Origin: Saccharospirillum alexandrii
GTDB lineage: Bacteria > Pseudomonadota > Gammaproteobacteria > Pseudomonadales > Natronospirillaceae
NCBI RefSeq assembly: GCF_004000275.1
Contig: NZ_RCIP01000002.1
Span: 310,283-374,282, forward strand
Length of the DNA stretch: 64,000 nt
Reading direction: 5' to 3'
A program made the translations under genes and the position numbers. Positions 16,923 to 25,674 of this stretch are shown piece by piece (position 1 is the first letter of the stretch; each line of letters starts with the position of its first letter). The notes beneath the pieces were generated by a model that was given only the letters and a program-made list of their open reading frames with translations, was not told where the DNA came from and searched no databases.

Positions 16923-17945
16923 ATGACTGAATCCGCCCTCGCCCGCGCCTGGCTGCAACTGAAACAGGAACAACCTTCACTGCGCATTCGCAACGCCGCC
17001 GAAACGCTCGGGGTTTCCGAACTGGAACTGCTATTGGCCCAGCCGGGTGCTCAGACCGTGCCGCTGCAACCTACTGGTCGCGAACTGGCCGCGCACTTGC
17101 CTGATCTCGGCCGGGTAATGGCCCTGGTTCGCAACGACAACGCCGTGCATGAAACAACCGGGCGCTTTGCCGATCTTCAGGGAGGCGGCATGATGGGATT
17201 GTTCCTGGGGGAACAGGATCAGCGGCTGTTTTTCAGGCACTGGCGCTATACCTTGGCCGTTGTAGAAGGCGAGCGTCACAGCCTTCAGGTGTTTGACGAG
17301 AGCGGCACGGCCATCATCAAACTCTACCGCCTGGTAGACACCCAGATCGCCAACTGGGAAAACCTGGTCGCACAGCGCAGTGAAAACCCTATTACCCCGG
17401 ATTTCGCTGCGGCACCCACCTACGAACGCAGCTCACTGGCTGGCTCGGCTGAGGCCATGATGGAAGACTGGCGCGCCCTGACCGATGTGCACCAGTTTAA
17501 TAACCTGCTCAAACACCACGGTGTCGACCGGCTGAGCGCTTTTGAAGCTGCCGACGATGATCTGGCGCTTCAGGTTGATACCAGCCTGATCGAAACCGCT
17601 CTCTATGCCTGCCAGCTGCGCCAGATTCCGCTGATGACGTTTGTCAGCAACCGCGGCGCGGTGCAGATTCATACTCGGGTACCGGGCACGCTGCGCCGCA
17701 CCGGCCCCTGGTTCAACATTCTGGATCCGGATTTTAACCTGCACCTGAACACCGAAGGCCTGGCCAGCGCCTGGATCAGCCGCCGCCCCACCGTCGACGG
17801 CTGGGTGCATTCACTGGAAGGCTTTGATGAGCAGGGGCGCTCCGTGGTGCAGTTCTTCGGGCAACGGGCCGAGGGCCGCCACGAGCGTGAAGACTGGCGT
17901 GCCCTGATGGACGAACTGGTCAGCAAAGCGGTGGTGGCGGCATGA
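16923..17945 (+). CDS. hmuS: Cytoplasmic haem-handling protein HmuS
   Basis: The 340-residue protein has the two-repeat HemS/HmuS/ChuS layout: repeat one about residues 10-160, repeat two about 185-335. His190 in 'DVHQFNNLLKHHG' fits the axial haem ligand of the family. HemS-type proteins accept haem from the importer and hand it on or degrade it to release iron. It is the first gene of the rightward hmuSTUV operon and overlaps hmuT by ATGA. ATG at 16923 follows AAGGA at suitable spacing. Confidence 0.88.
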   Translation: MTESALARAWLQLKQEQPSLRIRNAAETLGVSELELLLAQPGAQTVPLQPTGRELAAHLPDLGRVMALVRNDNAVHETTGRFADLQGGGMMGLFLGEQDQRLFFRHWRYTLAVVEGERHSLQVFDESGTAIIKLYRLVDTQIANWENLVAQRSENPITPDFAAAPTYERSSLAGSAEAMMEDWRALTDVHQFNNLLKHHGVDRLSAFEAADDDLALQVDTSLIETALYACQLRQIPLMTFVSNRGAVQIHTRVPGTLRRTGPWFNILDPDFNLHLNTEGLASAWISRRPTVDGWVHSLEGFDEQGRSVVQFFGQRAEGRHEREDWRALMDELVSKAVVAA

Positions 17946-18784
17946 CCCTGGCAACAACAACCGCACGCCTGCTTGTGGCAACGCTGATATCGACTGTCGG
18001 ATTCGCCAGTCTGGCCAGTGCCGATCGCCTGGTTAGCATCGACGGATCCCTGACTGAAATCATCTATGCACTCGGCGCCGATGCCGATCTGGTCGGTGTC
18101 GATACCACCAGTACCTACCCGCCTGCCGCAACCGAACTCCCGGATGTGGGTTACATGCGGGCGCTGTCTGCTGAAGGCATTCTGTCGCTGGCACCGGACC
18201 GCGTGATCACGACCGCCGATGCGGGCCCGGCCGATGCACTGTCACAACTTCAGGCCGCCGGTATCGACATCAACATTCTCGACAACACACCGACACTGGC
18301 CGGACTGGTCTCAAAAATACAGGCCACCGCAGCGGCTTTGGACCAGCGCGAAGCAGGGAATGAGCTGGCTAACCGGGTGGCAGCCGAGGTTGAGCAGGCC
18401 CAACGGTCAATCGCCGAACAACTGGGGCCCTTGAACGTCATGTTCGTCATGGACGGCGGCTCGCGCGGGTTTCAGGTAGCCGGTCGTAACACGCTGGCGG
18501 GCGGTGTGCTGGACGTGGCGGGTTTCAATAATGCGTTCGCCGATATTCAGGGCTACAAACCCCTGACGCCCGAAGCGGCCATCAATGCCAATCCGGACGT
18601 CATTCTGGTGTTTCACAGCCAGAAAAGCCTGGATGAGCTGGCGGCCAACCCGGCACTCAGCCTGACCCAGGCCGTTCAAAGTGGTCAGCTATACAGTGTC
18701 GACGACCTGGATCTGCTCACCTTCGGCCCCAGGCTCGGCACGGCCTTGCAGGCTTTACTGAACCGCATGACGGACCGCACATGA
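17942..18784 (+). CDS. hmuT: Periplasmic haem-binding protein HmuT
   Basis: The 280-residue binding protein has a signal peptide (cleavage near ASA-DRL, residue 27), the family start 'RLVSIDGSLTEIIYALG' and 'DVGYMRALSAEGILSLAPD'. The Tyr in the latter corresponds to the haem-ligand Tyr of HmuT/ShuT. It carries haem from the outer-membrane receptor to HmuU. It is coupled to hmuS and hmuU by overlapping stop/start codons. Confidence 0.88.
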   Translation: MTLATTTARLLVATLISTVGFASLASADRLVSIDGSLTEIIYALGADADLVGVDTTSTYPPAATELPDVGYMRALSAEGILSLAPDRVITTADAGPADALSQLQAAGIDINILDNTPTLAGLVSKIQATAAALDQREAGNELANRVAAEVEQAQRSIAEQLGPLNVMFVMDGGSRGFQVAGRNTLAGGVLDVAGFNNAFADIQGYKPLTPEAAINANPDVILVFHSQKSLDELAANPALSLTQAVQSGQLYSVDDLDLLTFGPRLGTALQALLNRMTDRT

Positions 18785-19827
18785 CCACCCGGCTTTTTAC
18801 CGCGCTGATCGGTTTGCTATTGGCCGTTGCGCTTATGACGGCCCTGGCCTTCGGGCCAGTGCCGGTCAGCTTGCGAGAACTCGGCATCTGGTCGATGCAC
18901 TGGAGCCCGATGACACTGCCGGAACTGCCCCGGCACATTGCCATCGTGCTGGGCGACATCAGGCTGCCCAGAGTCATGATGGGGTTGATGATTGGGGCAT
19001 CGCTCGCCATGGCTGGTGCGGCGATTCAGGGGTTGTTTCGCAACCCCCTGGCCGACCCGGGGTTGATTGGAGTTTCCAACGGAGCGGCCCTGGCTGCATT
19101 GGCCGTGATTGTATTGGGTAACTCCATTCTGGCCGGCTTCATGGCAACCTTTGGTTTTCTGGCCTTACCGTTTGCTGCTTTCTTAGGGGCCCTACTGGTC
19201 ACCTGGGTGATCTACAGCATTGCCAAACTGACCCCGGGCGGTAGCCAGGTCACGACTCTGATTCTGGCCGGCGTAGCCATCACCGCTTTCAGCGGTGCGG
19301 TATCCGGCCTACTGACCTACCTGGCAGACGACGCCGAACTGCGCTCCTTCACCTTCTGGAGCATGGGCAGCCTGGCCTCGGTCACCTGGCGGGACCTGGC
19401 CATCGCCGCCCCCTGGATGAGCATATCCCTGATCGGTTTCCCGCTGATGGCAGGCGCCCTGAACGTAATGCTGATGGGCGAATCCGTCGCCGACCACCTC
19501 GGCATCAACCCGGACCGCATTCGGCGCCGTGTATTTGTGCTCACGGCTCTGGCCGTTGGCGCGGGTGTTTCGGTGGCCGGCATGATCGGTTTTGTCGGTT
19601 TGGTCGTGCCCCACCTGGTGCGCCTGGCCCTCGGGCCGGACCATCGGGCGCTGATTCCGCTCAGCGGTCTGGTCGGAGCCGCCTTGCTCGTCTGGGCCGA
19701 CATTCTGGCCCGCTTGCTGGTAGCCCCGGCGGAACTGCCGATTGGCATTATCACCGCCCTGCTCGGTGGCCCGTTCTTTTTGTATTTGCTGATGCGACAA
19801 ACCACAGAAGGCATTCAACATGATTAA
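18781..19827 (+). CDS. hmuU: Haem ABC permease HmuU
   Basis: The 348-residue FecCD-family permease shows 'GASLAMAGAAIQGLFRNPLA' near residue 72 and 'AGMIGFVGLVVPHLVRL' near 265. It would form a homodimeric haem channel with HmuV. It begins inside the hmuT stop (ATGA) and overlaps hmuV by 8 bp. Confidence 0.9.
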   Translation: MTTRLFTALIGLLLAVALMTALAFGPVPVSLRELGIWSMHWSPMTLPELPRHIAIVLGDIRLPRVMMGLMIGASLAMAGAAIQGLFRNPLADPGLIGVSNGAALAALAVIVLGNSILAGFMATFGFLALPFAAFLGALLVTWVIYSIAKLTPGGSQVTTLILAGVAITAFSGAVSGLLTYLADDAELRSFTFWSMGSLASVTWRDLAIAAPWMSISLIGFPLMAGALNVMLMGESVADHLGINPDRIRRRVFVLTALAVGAGVSVAGMIGFVGLVVPHLVRLALGPDHRALIPLSGLVGAALLVWADILARLLVAPAELPIGIITALLGGPFFLYLLMRQTTEGIQHD

Positions 19828-20653
19828 CGTTGCCCAACTCAGCCTGTCCAAAGGCGGACGTCGCCTGCTGGACTCGATTTCCTTTCAGTTAACACCCGGC
19901 GAAGTGGTCGCGGTGATCGGCGCCAATGGCGCTGGTAAGTCGTCATTGTTGAAAGTCGTCAGTGGCGAATGGGGCCTGCAAGAGGGAGAGCTGAGTTACG
20001 ATGGCGAGCCAGTGCAAGCCATTTGCAAACAGGACCTGGCCAAACGCCGGGCCGTGATGCCTCAGGCCAGCCCAATGAGTTTCCCGTTCAAAGCCTGGGA
20101 GGTGGTGGCTTTGGGGCGCACACCCTTCGGGCTGAACCGACCGGCACGAGAACGCAAAACCGCACTGGAACGACTCGAACTGACCGGCACCGCGCATCTG
20201 GCCGAGCGCCACTACACAGCGCTGTCCGGCGGCGAAAAGCAGCGGGTGCAACTGGCGCGGGTGCTTAATCAGTTGCTCTCCTCACAGGCAAAACATCGTT
20301 ATTTATTCCTCGATGAATGCACCGCCAGCCTCGACCCGTCACACCAGCATCAGGTGTTCCAGCGGGTGCGAGCGCTGACCAGTGAAGGCATCGGTGTACT
20401 GGCCATCGTCCACGACATCCACCTCGCGGCCCAATACGCCGACCGGGTGCTGATTCTAAAAGAGGGTGCCCTGCTTGAAGCCGGGGCAGTCAGAGATTGC
20501 CTGACTCCTCAAGCCATGGTTGAGGCGTTTGCGCTGCACACGCATCGCCTGTCTCACCCGGAGGCCGAATGGCCCTTGCTGGTCGCCCGGAAGAATCCTC
20601 TGGTCGCGCCACAACCAGTCCCGTTCAAAAGCGCAGACGTCGCCGCCGGTTGA
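19820..20653 (+). CDS. hmuV: Haem ABC transporter ATPase HmuV
   Basis: The 277-residue ATPase has Walker A GANGAGKSS, signature LSGGEKQRV, Walker B YLFLDECTASLD and switch His in 'AIVHDIH'. The insert 'SSQAKHRYLF' before Walker B is usual for HmuV. It is the last gene of the operon and overlaps hmuU by 8 bp. Confidence 0.9.
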   Translation: MINVAQLSLSKGGRRLLDSISFQLTPGEVVAVIGANGAGKSSLLKVVSGEWGLQEGELSYDGEPVQAICKQDLAKRRAVMPQASPMSFPFKAWEVVALGRTPFGLNRPARERKTALERLELTGTAHLAERHYTALSGGEKQRVQLARVLNQLLSSQAKHRYLFLDECTASLDPSHQHQVFQRVRALTSEGIGVLAIVHDIHLAAQYADRVLILKEGALLEAGAVRDCLTPQAMVEAFALHTHRLSHPEAEWPLLVARKNPLVAPQPVPFKSADVAAG

Positions 20654-20668
20654 CGCTACCATAGCGCC

Positions 20669-21340
20669 ATGAAAACCCGACTCGGAAAACGACTGACCGC
20701 TTTGTTTGATGCCATTCCACCCGGTTATGACGAGGTGTGGGATCTGTGTTGCGACCATGGCCGTCTGGGCCTGGCGTTGCTGGAAAGCCAGCGAGCGGAC
20801 CAGGTTCATTTCGTGGATCAGATCGATTCGATTATGACCGACCTGCAAGGCCGTTTGGATCGTTACGGTGCGACCGGCTACCAACTGCATACCCTGCCAG
20901 CGGAGCAGTTGGTACTCACACCCGGCGCCCGTCCTTTACTGGTGCTGGCCGGCGTTGGCGATGAAGTCACTCAGGCGATTATTGGTGCTGTTACAAAACA
21001 CAATCCAGAAACACAACCCGACTGGCTGATTTCACCGGCGAATAATCTCTTTCAGGTTCGACGCTACCTGCAACAACAGGAATTCGGCTTATTGAGCGAA
21101 GGCGTGGTTTTTGAAAACGGGCGCGGCTATGAATGGTTGAGGGTGAGTCAGGACCGGCGCCGGGCACCCAACCCTGTTCCCAACCCGGCCGGCTTTTGGG
21201 ATGCGCAACAGCCCGAGCATCGCTCACATTTGCAGAAGTTGGTCAGGCACGCCCGCAAGCAACTGAACAATCCGAACGAAGCGGATGCCCAGTTGATGCT
21301 AACGCTTTACGAGCCGCTGCTAACCCCGGCCCGGCACTGA
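20669..21340 (+). CDS. trmK: tRNA (adenine-22-N1) methyltransferase-like
   Basis: The 223-residue Rossmann-fold methyltransferase opens with 'DLCCDHGRLGLALLES' (residues 25-40), the SAM-binding motif typical of TrmK, and has 'LVLAGVGDE' as motif II. TrmK methylates N1 of A22 in tRNA. The gene follows hmuV by 15 bp, so it may be co-transcribed, though its role is unrelated to haem. No strong ribosome-binding site is seen. Confidence 0.75.
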   Translation: MKTRLGKRLTALFDAIPPGYDEVWDLCCDHGRLGLALLESQRADQVHFVDQIDSIMTDLQGRLDRYGATGYQLHTLPAEQLVLTPGARPLLVLAGVGDEVTQAIIGAVTKHNPETQPDWLISPANNLFQVRRYLQQQEFGLLSEGVVFENGRGYEWLRVSQDRRRAPNPVPNPAGFWDAQQPEHRSHLQKLVRHARKQLNNPNEADAQLMLTLYEPLLTPARH

Positions 21341-21373
21341 CATCGGCCTGGTGCCAGGTTCTATTCGACGAAC

Positions 21374-21645
21374 CTAGGGAGCCTCTGAACAACTCCCCCT
21401 GGGCTCTGGCTTATCCGAGGGACGTTGCCGCGAGGCGGACTTATGCAGGAATGTCTAGACCTTTCAAATGAGTCCAACGAAGTGGCAGCGTTCCTCGGAA
21501 AGCCCCGGAGGGCGCGGCTAAAACGTCCTGCCCCTGCGTTGCACTTCTTGACAAGGGCTACGGCCATTGCGCTGCGAAGTGCGCCTTGTGGCAGAACCTT
21601 TTAGCTCGCGCAGAGCCCTGGGGGAGTTATTCAGAGGCTCCCTAG
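21374..21645. mobile_element. 264-bp MITE with CTAG target duplication
   Basis: Terminal inverted repeats of 31 bp (21378-21408 and 21611-21641, 29 of 31 matched, starting GGAGCCTCTGAA) enclose about 200 bp without a gene. Both ends are flanked by CTAG, a 4-bp target duplication of the YTAR type used by IS5-group elements, whose ends are also of this general kind. It is too short to encode a transposase, so it must be moved in trans. It sits between convergent trmK and the anti-sigma gene. Confidence 0.82.
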
Positions 21646-21665
21646 CACCAGCGTAACTGGCAATG

Positions 21666-22436
21666 CTAACCGTCGGCCGAATCCCAATTACCCAGTTGAA
21701 TACAGGGTCCTTCCATCAACGCCAGCTGTGGTTGAATGGTGCCGGGGTTGTCGTTGACCACCAACCGGTGGGCTTCCATCACGGCCTGCCAACCTTCGGC
21801 ATCCAGATCCCAGCGTCGGTTTTCAGGGGTGACGGCGCCCAGGTAAACCCACTCCCGGTTTTCTCCGGTTTCAGCCCAGAGGTGCGTAGCACCCTCGGGC
21901 CGATCATCCAGGCGGGCCGACCACTGGGCTGATAACCAGGCCGGTTGGTCGCCGTTGCGACGGTAGCCGCTGACTACCAGTGCAACGTCACCTTCCCAAC
22001 TGAGCGGGGCCATATAGGCTGGGCCGATGGATTCGGGCGAACGCACCAGGCCGAGGTTCAAGGTGATCATCACCAAGGCAACCAAGGCACCGCCGGTCAC
22101 CGCTGGCCACAGCACGCCCGGGTTAAGCCAATCCAGAAGCCGGGTAAGGACGCCGGTTTTTCGGGTCGGCGCTGTTTGCGCTTTTGGTTTGCTATCCGCC
22201 GGTAACGAGTGTTCGATCTGACGCCAAAGGCTCGCCGGTGGCGCCTGCTCGGGGTAGCGGTTTTGGAGCGGCATCATTCGGTCCGACCAGTCCGCAACCG
22301 CAGCCTTCAGCGGCGGATGTTCCCGCATCAGTTGCTCCATGCGTCGACGCACCCGGGCCGTCATGTCACCCGCGACGTACTGGGCGGCCAACTGGTCGCA
22401 GACGTCGGGGTTGGAATACCTCAGGCTTCGAGACAT
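21666..22436 (-). CDS. Anti-sigma factor, RskA-like
   Basis: The 256-residue protein has a cytoplasmic N-terminal helical sigma-binding part (about 1-70), one membrane helix (about 108-128, 'LWPAVTGGALVALVMITLNL'), and a periplasmic RskA-type domain. It overlaps the sigma gene by 16 bp. The N-terminus lacks the HxxxCxxC zinc motif of ZAS anti-sigmas. It probably holds the ECF sigma factor inactive until a periplasmic signal arrives. Confidence 0.78.
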   Translation of the reverse strand: MSRSLRYSNPDVCDQLAAQYVAGDMTARVRRRMEQLMREHPPLKAAVADWSDRMMPLQNRYPEQAPPASLWRQIEHSLPADSKPKAQTAPTRKTGVLTRLLDWLNPGVLWPAVTGGALVALVMITLNLGLVRSPESIGPAYMAPLSWEGDVALVVSGYRRNGDQPAWLSAQWSARLDDRPEGATHLWAETGENREWVYLGAVTPENRRWDLDAEGWQAVMEAHRLVVNDNPGTIQPQLALMEGPCIQLGNWDSADG

Positions 22437-22999
22437 CGTTTCAACTCCTGTAAACCACGCCGGATCCAGGCTTTCACCGTACCCAGAGGTCGCTCCAGTC
22501 GCTGCTGGACTTCATGATGGCTAAACCCGTAAATGTAGGATAAAACAATGGCCTGGCGAGCATTATCGTTCAGAACCTCCAGGCACCGCTCTATGCCACT
22601 GTCCACTGCGTTGTGGTGGGACTGCTCCCCGATATCAATCGGGTCCAGATCATCCAGGGATTCTTCACGTTTACGCTGCCGACTGCGAAGCCGATCAAGT
22701 GAGGCATTGCGGGTGATGACGATCAACCAGCCCCAGACAGACCCAACCCCGGTGTAATCTGCCGCCTGCTGCCAGACTTTCAGGTAGACCTCCTGCAAGA
22801 CATCGGCGGCTTCTGCATCATCTTTGAGGATCTGCGCCGACACGTTCATCAGTCGGGCGCTGGTCAGGTCGTAAAGGCTGCGCAGCGCCCGGGTGTCTTG
22901 CGCACACACCCGTTCCAGCCAGCGCTGCATTTGCGCGGCTTCGACCGGGTCTGACTCTCTGGTACGGGAAGGCGTGGCCAAGACTGGGGCTCCGTTCAT
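22421..22999 (-). CDS. ECF RNA polymerase sigma factor, SigK-like
   Basis: The ~192-residue sigma-70 family protein has region 2 (about 35-95; 'DVLQEVYLKVW' binds core and -10) and region 4 (about 125-185; 'GFSHHEVQQRLERPLGTVKAW' is the -35 helix-turn-helix). The frame is open to 23053, but the internal ATG near 22999 matches the usual family length. The anti-sigma gene overlaps its 3' end. The pair resembles SigK/RskA modules; its targets are not visible. Confidence 0.82.
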   Translation of the reverse strand: MNGAPVLATPSRTRESDPVEAAQMQRWLERVCAQDTRALRSLYDLTSARLMNVSAQILKDDAEAADVLQEVYLKVWQQAADYTGVGSVWGWLIVITRNASLDRLRSRQRKREESLDDLDPIDIGEQSHHNAVDSGIERCLEVLNDNARQAIVLSYIYGFSHHEVQQRLERPLGTVKAWIRRGLQELKRCLEA

Positions 23000-23209
23000 G
23001 ATCCGGCGCCAGTATAAAGCGGTGTAGGGTCCCTGTCTGCGAAAGACGAGCATAACGAGACTATTGTAGGGGCGACGCTGGTAGCCATTCTGTGATTCCT
23101 CAATTATTCACCCGATTTATCAGTACAGACGCTACCCGGGTAACGGTTGGATGCACCCTTCAGGTTCTTTACTACTCACTCCTAACGATTTTTTTACATT
23201 TCAGAGCCG

Positions 23210-23237
23210 CTTGAAACCCTTCGCTTCAACCCTATCT
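23210..23237 (+). promoter_or_regulatory. Sigma-32 heat-shock promoter of ibpA
   Basis: CTTGAAA at 23210-23216 and CCCTATCT at 23230-23237 are 13 bp apart, matching the sigma-32 consensus CTTGAAA-N13/14-CCCCATNT almost exactly. They lie about 95 bp upstream of the small heat-shock gene. The rest of 23000-23209 shows no gene. Confidence 0.8.
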
Positions 23238-23244
23238 TAAGTCG

Positions 23245-23337
23245 TGCAGCAGGACGTCTCGATGAGAGTCCCGGCTGTTATCTAACCAGTGCCCTCAGGG
23301 GCTGACTATTATATTGCTTCGTTAGGAGAATATGACT
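23245..23337 (+). promoter_or_regulatory. ROSE-like RNA thermometer in ibpA leader
   Basis: The ~90-nt leader ends with TTGCTTCGTTAGGAG. In ROSE elements a conserved UUGCU pairs with the AGGAG ribosome-binding site through a G-G mismatch, and exactly that pairing is possible here. Further upstream hairpins such as GCCCTCAGGGGC fit the usual multi-stem layout. Heat would melt the last stem and free the ribosome-binding site. Confidence 0.65.
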
Positions 23338-23823
23338 ATGACACACATCGACTTAACACCACTGTACCGCAGCACCATTGGCTTCGACCGTATGGCCAAC
23401 CTGTTGGATTCCGCCCTGCGTGGCGAGCAAACCTCCAACGGTTACCCGCCTTACAACATCGAAGTGACGGGTGAAAACGAGTACGGTATTACCCTGGCAG
23501 TGGCCGGCTTTGAAGAAGAGGAACTGAACCTTCAGGTCGAAAACGGCGTACTGACGGTACGCGGCAAGAAAGCCAACAACGAAGATGACAAGAACCGTCG
23601 CTTCCTGCATCAGGGCATTGCCTACCGGTCCTTTGAACGCAAGTTCAACCTGGCCGACCATGTGGAAGTGCGCGGCGCAGAGCTCAAGCACGGCTTGCTG
23701 ACCATTCAACTGGTCAAGGAAGTGCCCGAGGCGATGAAGCCGAAAACCATTGCCATTAACGGCAAGGCTTCCAGCACGGCCATTGAGCATCAGGAAAACA
23801 AGGATAAAACCAAAGCTGCCTGA
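23338..23823 (+). CDS. ibpA: Small heat-shock protein, IbpA type
   Basis: The 161-residue protein starts MTHIDLTPLYRSTIGFDRM, aligning with IbpA/HspH proteins, and has an alpha-crystallin domain (about 33-125, with 'ELNLQVENGVLTVRG'). It holds unfolding proteins for ClpB/DnaK. The ATG at 23338 is preferred to the ATG at 23332 because it aligns with IbpA and lies 9 nt from AGGAG rather than 3. Expression is probably under sigma-32 and a leader thermometer. Confidence 0.9.
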   Translation: MTHIDLTPLYRSTIGFDRMANLLDSALRGEQTSNGYPPYNIEVTGENEYGITLAVAGFEEEELNLQVENGVLTVRGKKANNEDDKNRRFLHQGIAYRSFERKFNLADHVEVRGAELKHGLLTIQLVKEVPEAMKPKTIAINGKASSTAIEHQENKDKTKAA

Positions 23824-23852
23824 TTGCAGCGGCGGTAATATCCACTGAAAAC

Positions 23853-23890
23853 GGGGGAGGGCTCCCTCCCCCACTCTCTACTTTCACTTC
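23853..23890 (+). terminator. Likely ibpA terminator
   Basis: GGGGGAGG and CCTCCCCC form a tight GC hairpin just after the gene, followed by a C/T-rich rather than pure T tract. Termination is likely but not textbook. Confidence 0.5.
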
Positions 23891-23923
23891 TTTTTCAGGT
23901 TTACCCGCAAGACATCCAGGCAT

Positions 23924-25363
23924 TTAAACAGAATGGCTCTTTATCGTTTCGTGCCATTGCCTGGCGTGCGCCTGCAGTAATCGGTCAGCTTTGTCAGGCA
24001 AAGGCTTAACCAGCGCACTGTCTTTTTGCAGTGCCTCAGCTCCCGATTTCTTCCCCTGCCACAACAAGGCCACTCCCTGCGCCGTACCCGTCACATCAGC
24101 ACTGCACCTTACCGGCTGCGCCCCTTTTTGCTGACGCAGACTGGCAAGAACCCTCAGGTAGGTTTCATTACGGGCAAAGGCACCTTCAACGATGATGTCA
24201 CCAACACGATGCTCCAGTCGGTCCAGGCAATAGTCTGTCATCAGCGCACAATACAAGGAGGCCAGGGCTGTTTTCTGGGTGGCGGTCAGTTCATGTACCG
24301 GTCCGGTCAGACGGCCATGTTGAGTGCGGAAGGGCCCGCCCTGATCACTGAATGACGGTACCGCAAACACACCCAGCTGCATCACGCTTTCAAGATCCTT
24401 CAAATCCGACTCACTGGTGCCTCTGAGTGTTTCCCACTCGCGCCCGCCCATGAATCGAATGGTCGGAACGGCATCGCCAAAGGCATTGACGTTCAGCAGC
24501 ATGTCATCGGCTTCGGTCAGGGTGACCGGTTCACCACCCACCCGACACATAATCGTCCAGGTACCGCTGGACACCACCGTAAAAGGCTCGCTTGCGCTCA
24601 ACAAATGCGGCACCAGCGAGGCATTGCTGTCGTGAATGCCATTGCAAACGACACAGTCTGCCGGCAAGCCTAATGAGTCGGCCAGTTCAGGTCGAATCGT
24701 GCCAACCGGCTGGCCGGTAGCAGCAACGGGTGGAAATAAATCACACCAGCCAAGTCGCGTAACCAGGTCAGAAAAGTCGTTTCGGGCTGGCGACCACAAG
24801 TCGGTGTGACACCCCAGCGAGGTCACTTCGCTGACTTTTTTGTCACTCAATCGCCAACCCCAGTATTGTGGCAGAGTCAGAATATCGGTGACTTCAGAGA
24901 ACCGGTCCGGAAAGGCTTTAGACAGCCAATAGAGCTGCAAGCCCAGATTCAGGCCAACGGCCATTTCCGGGCTACCTGTCTGCTCAAACCCGGAACGCAA
25001 CGCCCTGTAATCTTCAACAACGGCCTGGCAAACATCGCTTTCGTAATCAAGAATGGGCAGCGCCAATGCATCGCCTTTCAGACAAGCTGCCGTGGCGCCG
25101 TGAGTGGTGATGGCTATCGCCCGAACGCAGAACCGCTCGCCAAAGTTTTTAAGACCCCGCTGTAACCAGAGCCAGGTACCTTCGCTGTCCAGATGCGGGT
25201 AGGGTGACCGATCGATCACCTCGTTCGTGTGTCGCAATACATCCAGCGGTGCGTCTGTTAGCTGGTTGGCGTCAAGCGCACACAGTTTCAGGTTGGTTTT
25301 ACCAATGTCGAACACCGCAACAATGTCCGCCTTGCTCGCTTGGGTCTGCTGATGGGCTGTCAC
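23924..25363 (-). CDS. rhaK: L-rhamnulose kinase, FGGY family
   Basis: The 479-residue FGGY carbohydrate kinase opens with the phosphate loop 'VAVFDIGKTNLKLCAL' and has the ATPase-fold segments 'CNGIHDSNASLVPHL' and 'VVSSGTWTI'. In the rhizobial-type rha locus this gene is the last of the import/kinase operon and its product is needed to phosphorylate the sugar. The GTG at 25363 overlaps the rhaU stop (GTGA) and is chosen over the track-long frame to 25450. Confidence 0.82.
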   Translation of the reverse strand: MTAHQQTQASKADIVAVFDIGKTNLKLCALDANQLTDAPLDVLRHTNEVIDRSPYPHLDSEGTWLWLQRGLKNFGERFCVRAIAITTHGATAACLKGDALALPILDYESDVCQAVVEDYRALRSGFEQTGSPEMAVGLNLGLQLYWLSKAFPDRFSEVTDILTLPQYWGWRLSDKKVSEVTSLGCHTDLWSPARNDFSDLVTRLGWCDLFPPVAATGQPVGTIRPELADSLGLPADCVVCNGIHDSNASLVPHLLSASEPFTVVSSGTWTIMCRVGGEPVTLTEADDMLLNVNAFGDAVPTIRFMGGREWETLRGTSESDLKDLESVMQLGVFAVPSFSDQGGPFRTQHGRLTGPVHELTATQKTALASLYCALMTDYCLDRLEHRVGDIIVEGAFARNETYLRVLASLRQQKGAQPVRCSADVTGTAQGVALLWQGKKSGAEALQKDSALVKPLPDKADRLLQAHARQWHETIKSHSV

Positions 25364-25674
25364 GGTAAATGAAAAACCTCTTTCAGGGGAATAGCAAACG
25401 GTTCTGTTGAGTCTGTGCGGTTTTCCATGATGTCCGCCATCGCATCCCACCAGCGCTGCATCACCGGCGCAGCCTTAAGCCTAGCTTCGTCCAGTGGCTG
25501 GTCGGTTTCAAAACTGGCGAACAGCTGCAGCGTCTCCGGGTGCAGGAAAATACGATAATTGCGCATGCCGCAGGCTTTCAGGTGCTCGCGCAGGTCTGGC
25601 CAGAGGTCATCATGGCGGCGCTGGTATTCTGCCTCGTAACCCGGGTGTAATTGCATGACAGAGGCATAGATCAC
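25360..25674 (-). CDS. rhaU: L-rhamnose mutarotase
   Basis: The 104-residue RhaM/RhaU family protein converts between the alpha and beta forms of L-rhamnose. The family pattern 'LHPGYEAEYQRRHDDLWP' near the start, 'NYRIFLHPETLQLFASFE' and 'WWDAMADIM' are present; His20 is the likely catalytic residue. The GTG start overlaps the rhaQ stop and the gene's end overlaps rhaK. Confidence 0.9.
   Translation of the reverse strand: MIYASVMQLHPGYEAEYQRRHDDLWPDLREHLKACGMRNYRIFLHPETLQLFASFETDQPLDEARLKAAPVMQRWWDAMADIMENRTDSTEPFAIPLKEVFHLP

Noticed and set aside
21378-21641. MITE as remnant of a transposase gene
   Set aside because: No frame inside shows transposase motifs and the 264 bp are too short; the intact ends suggest a non-coding element rather than a decayed gene.
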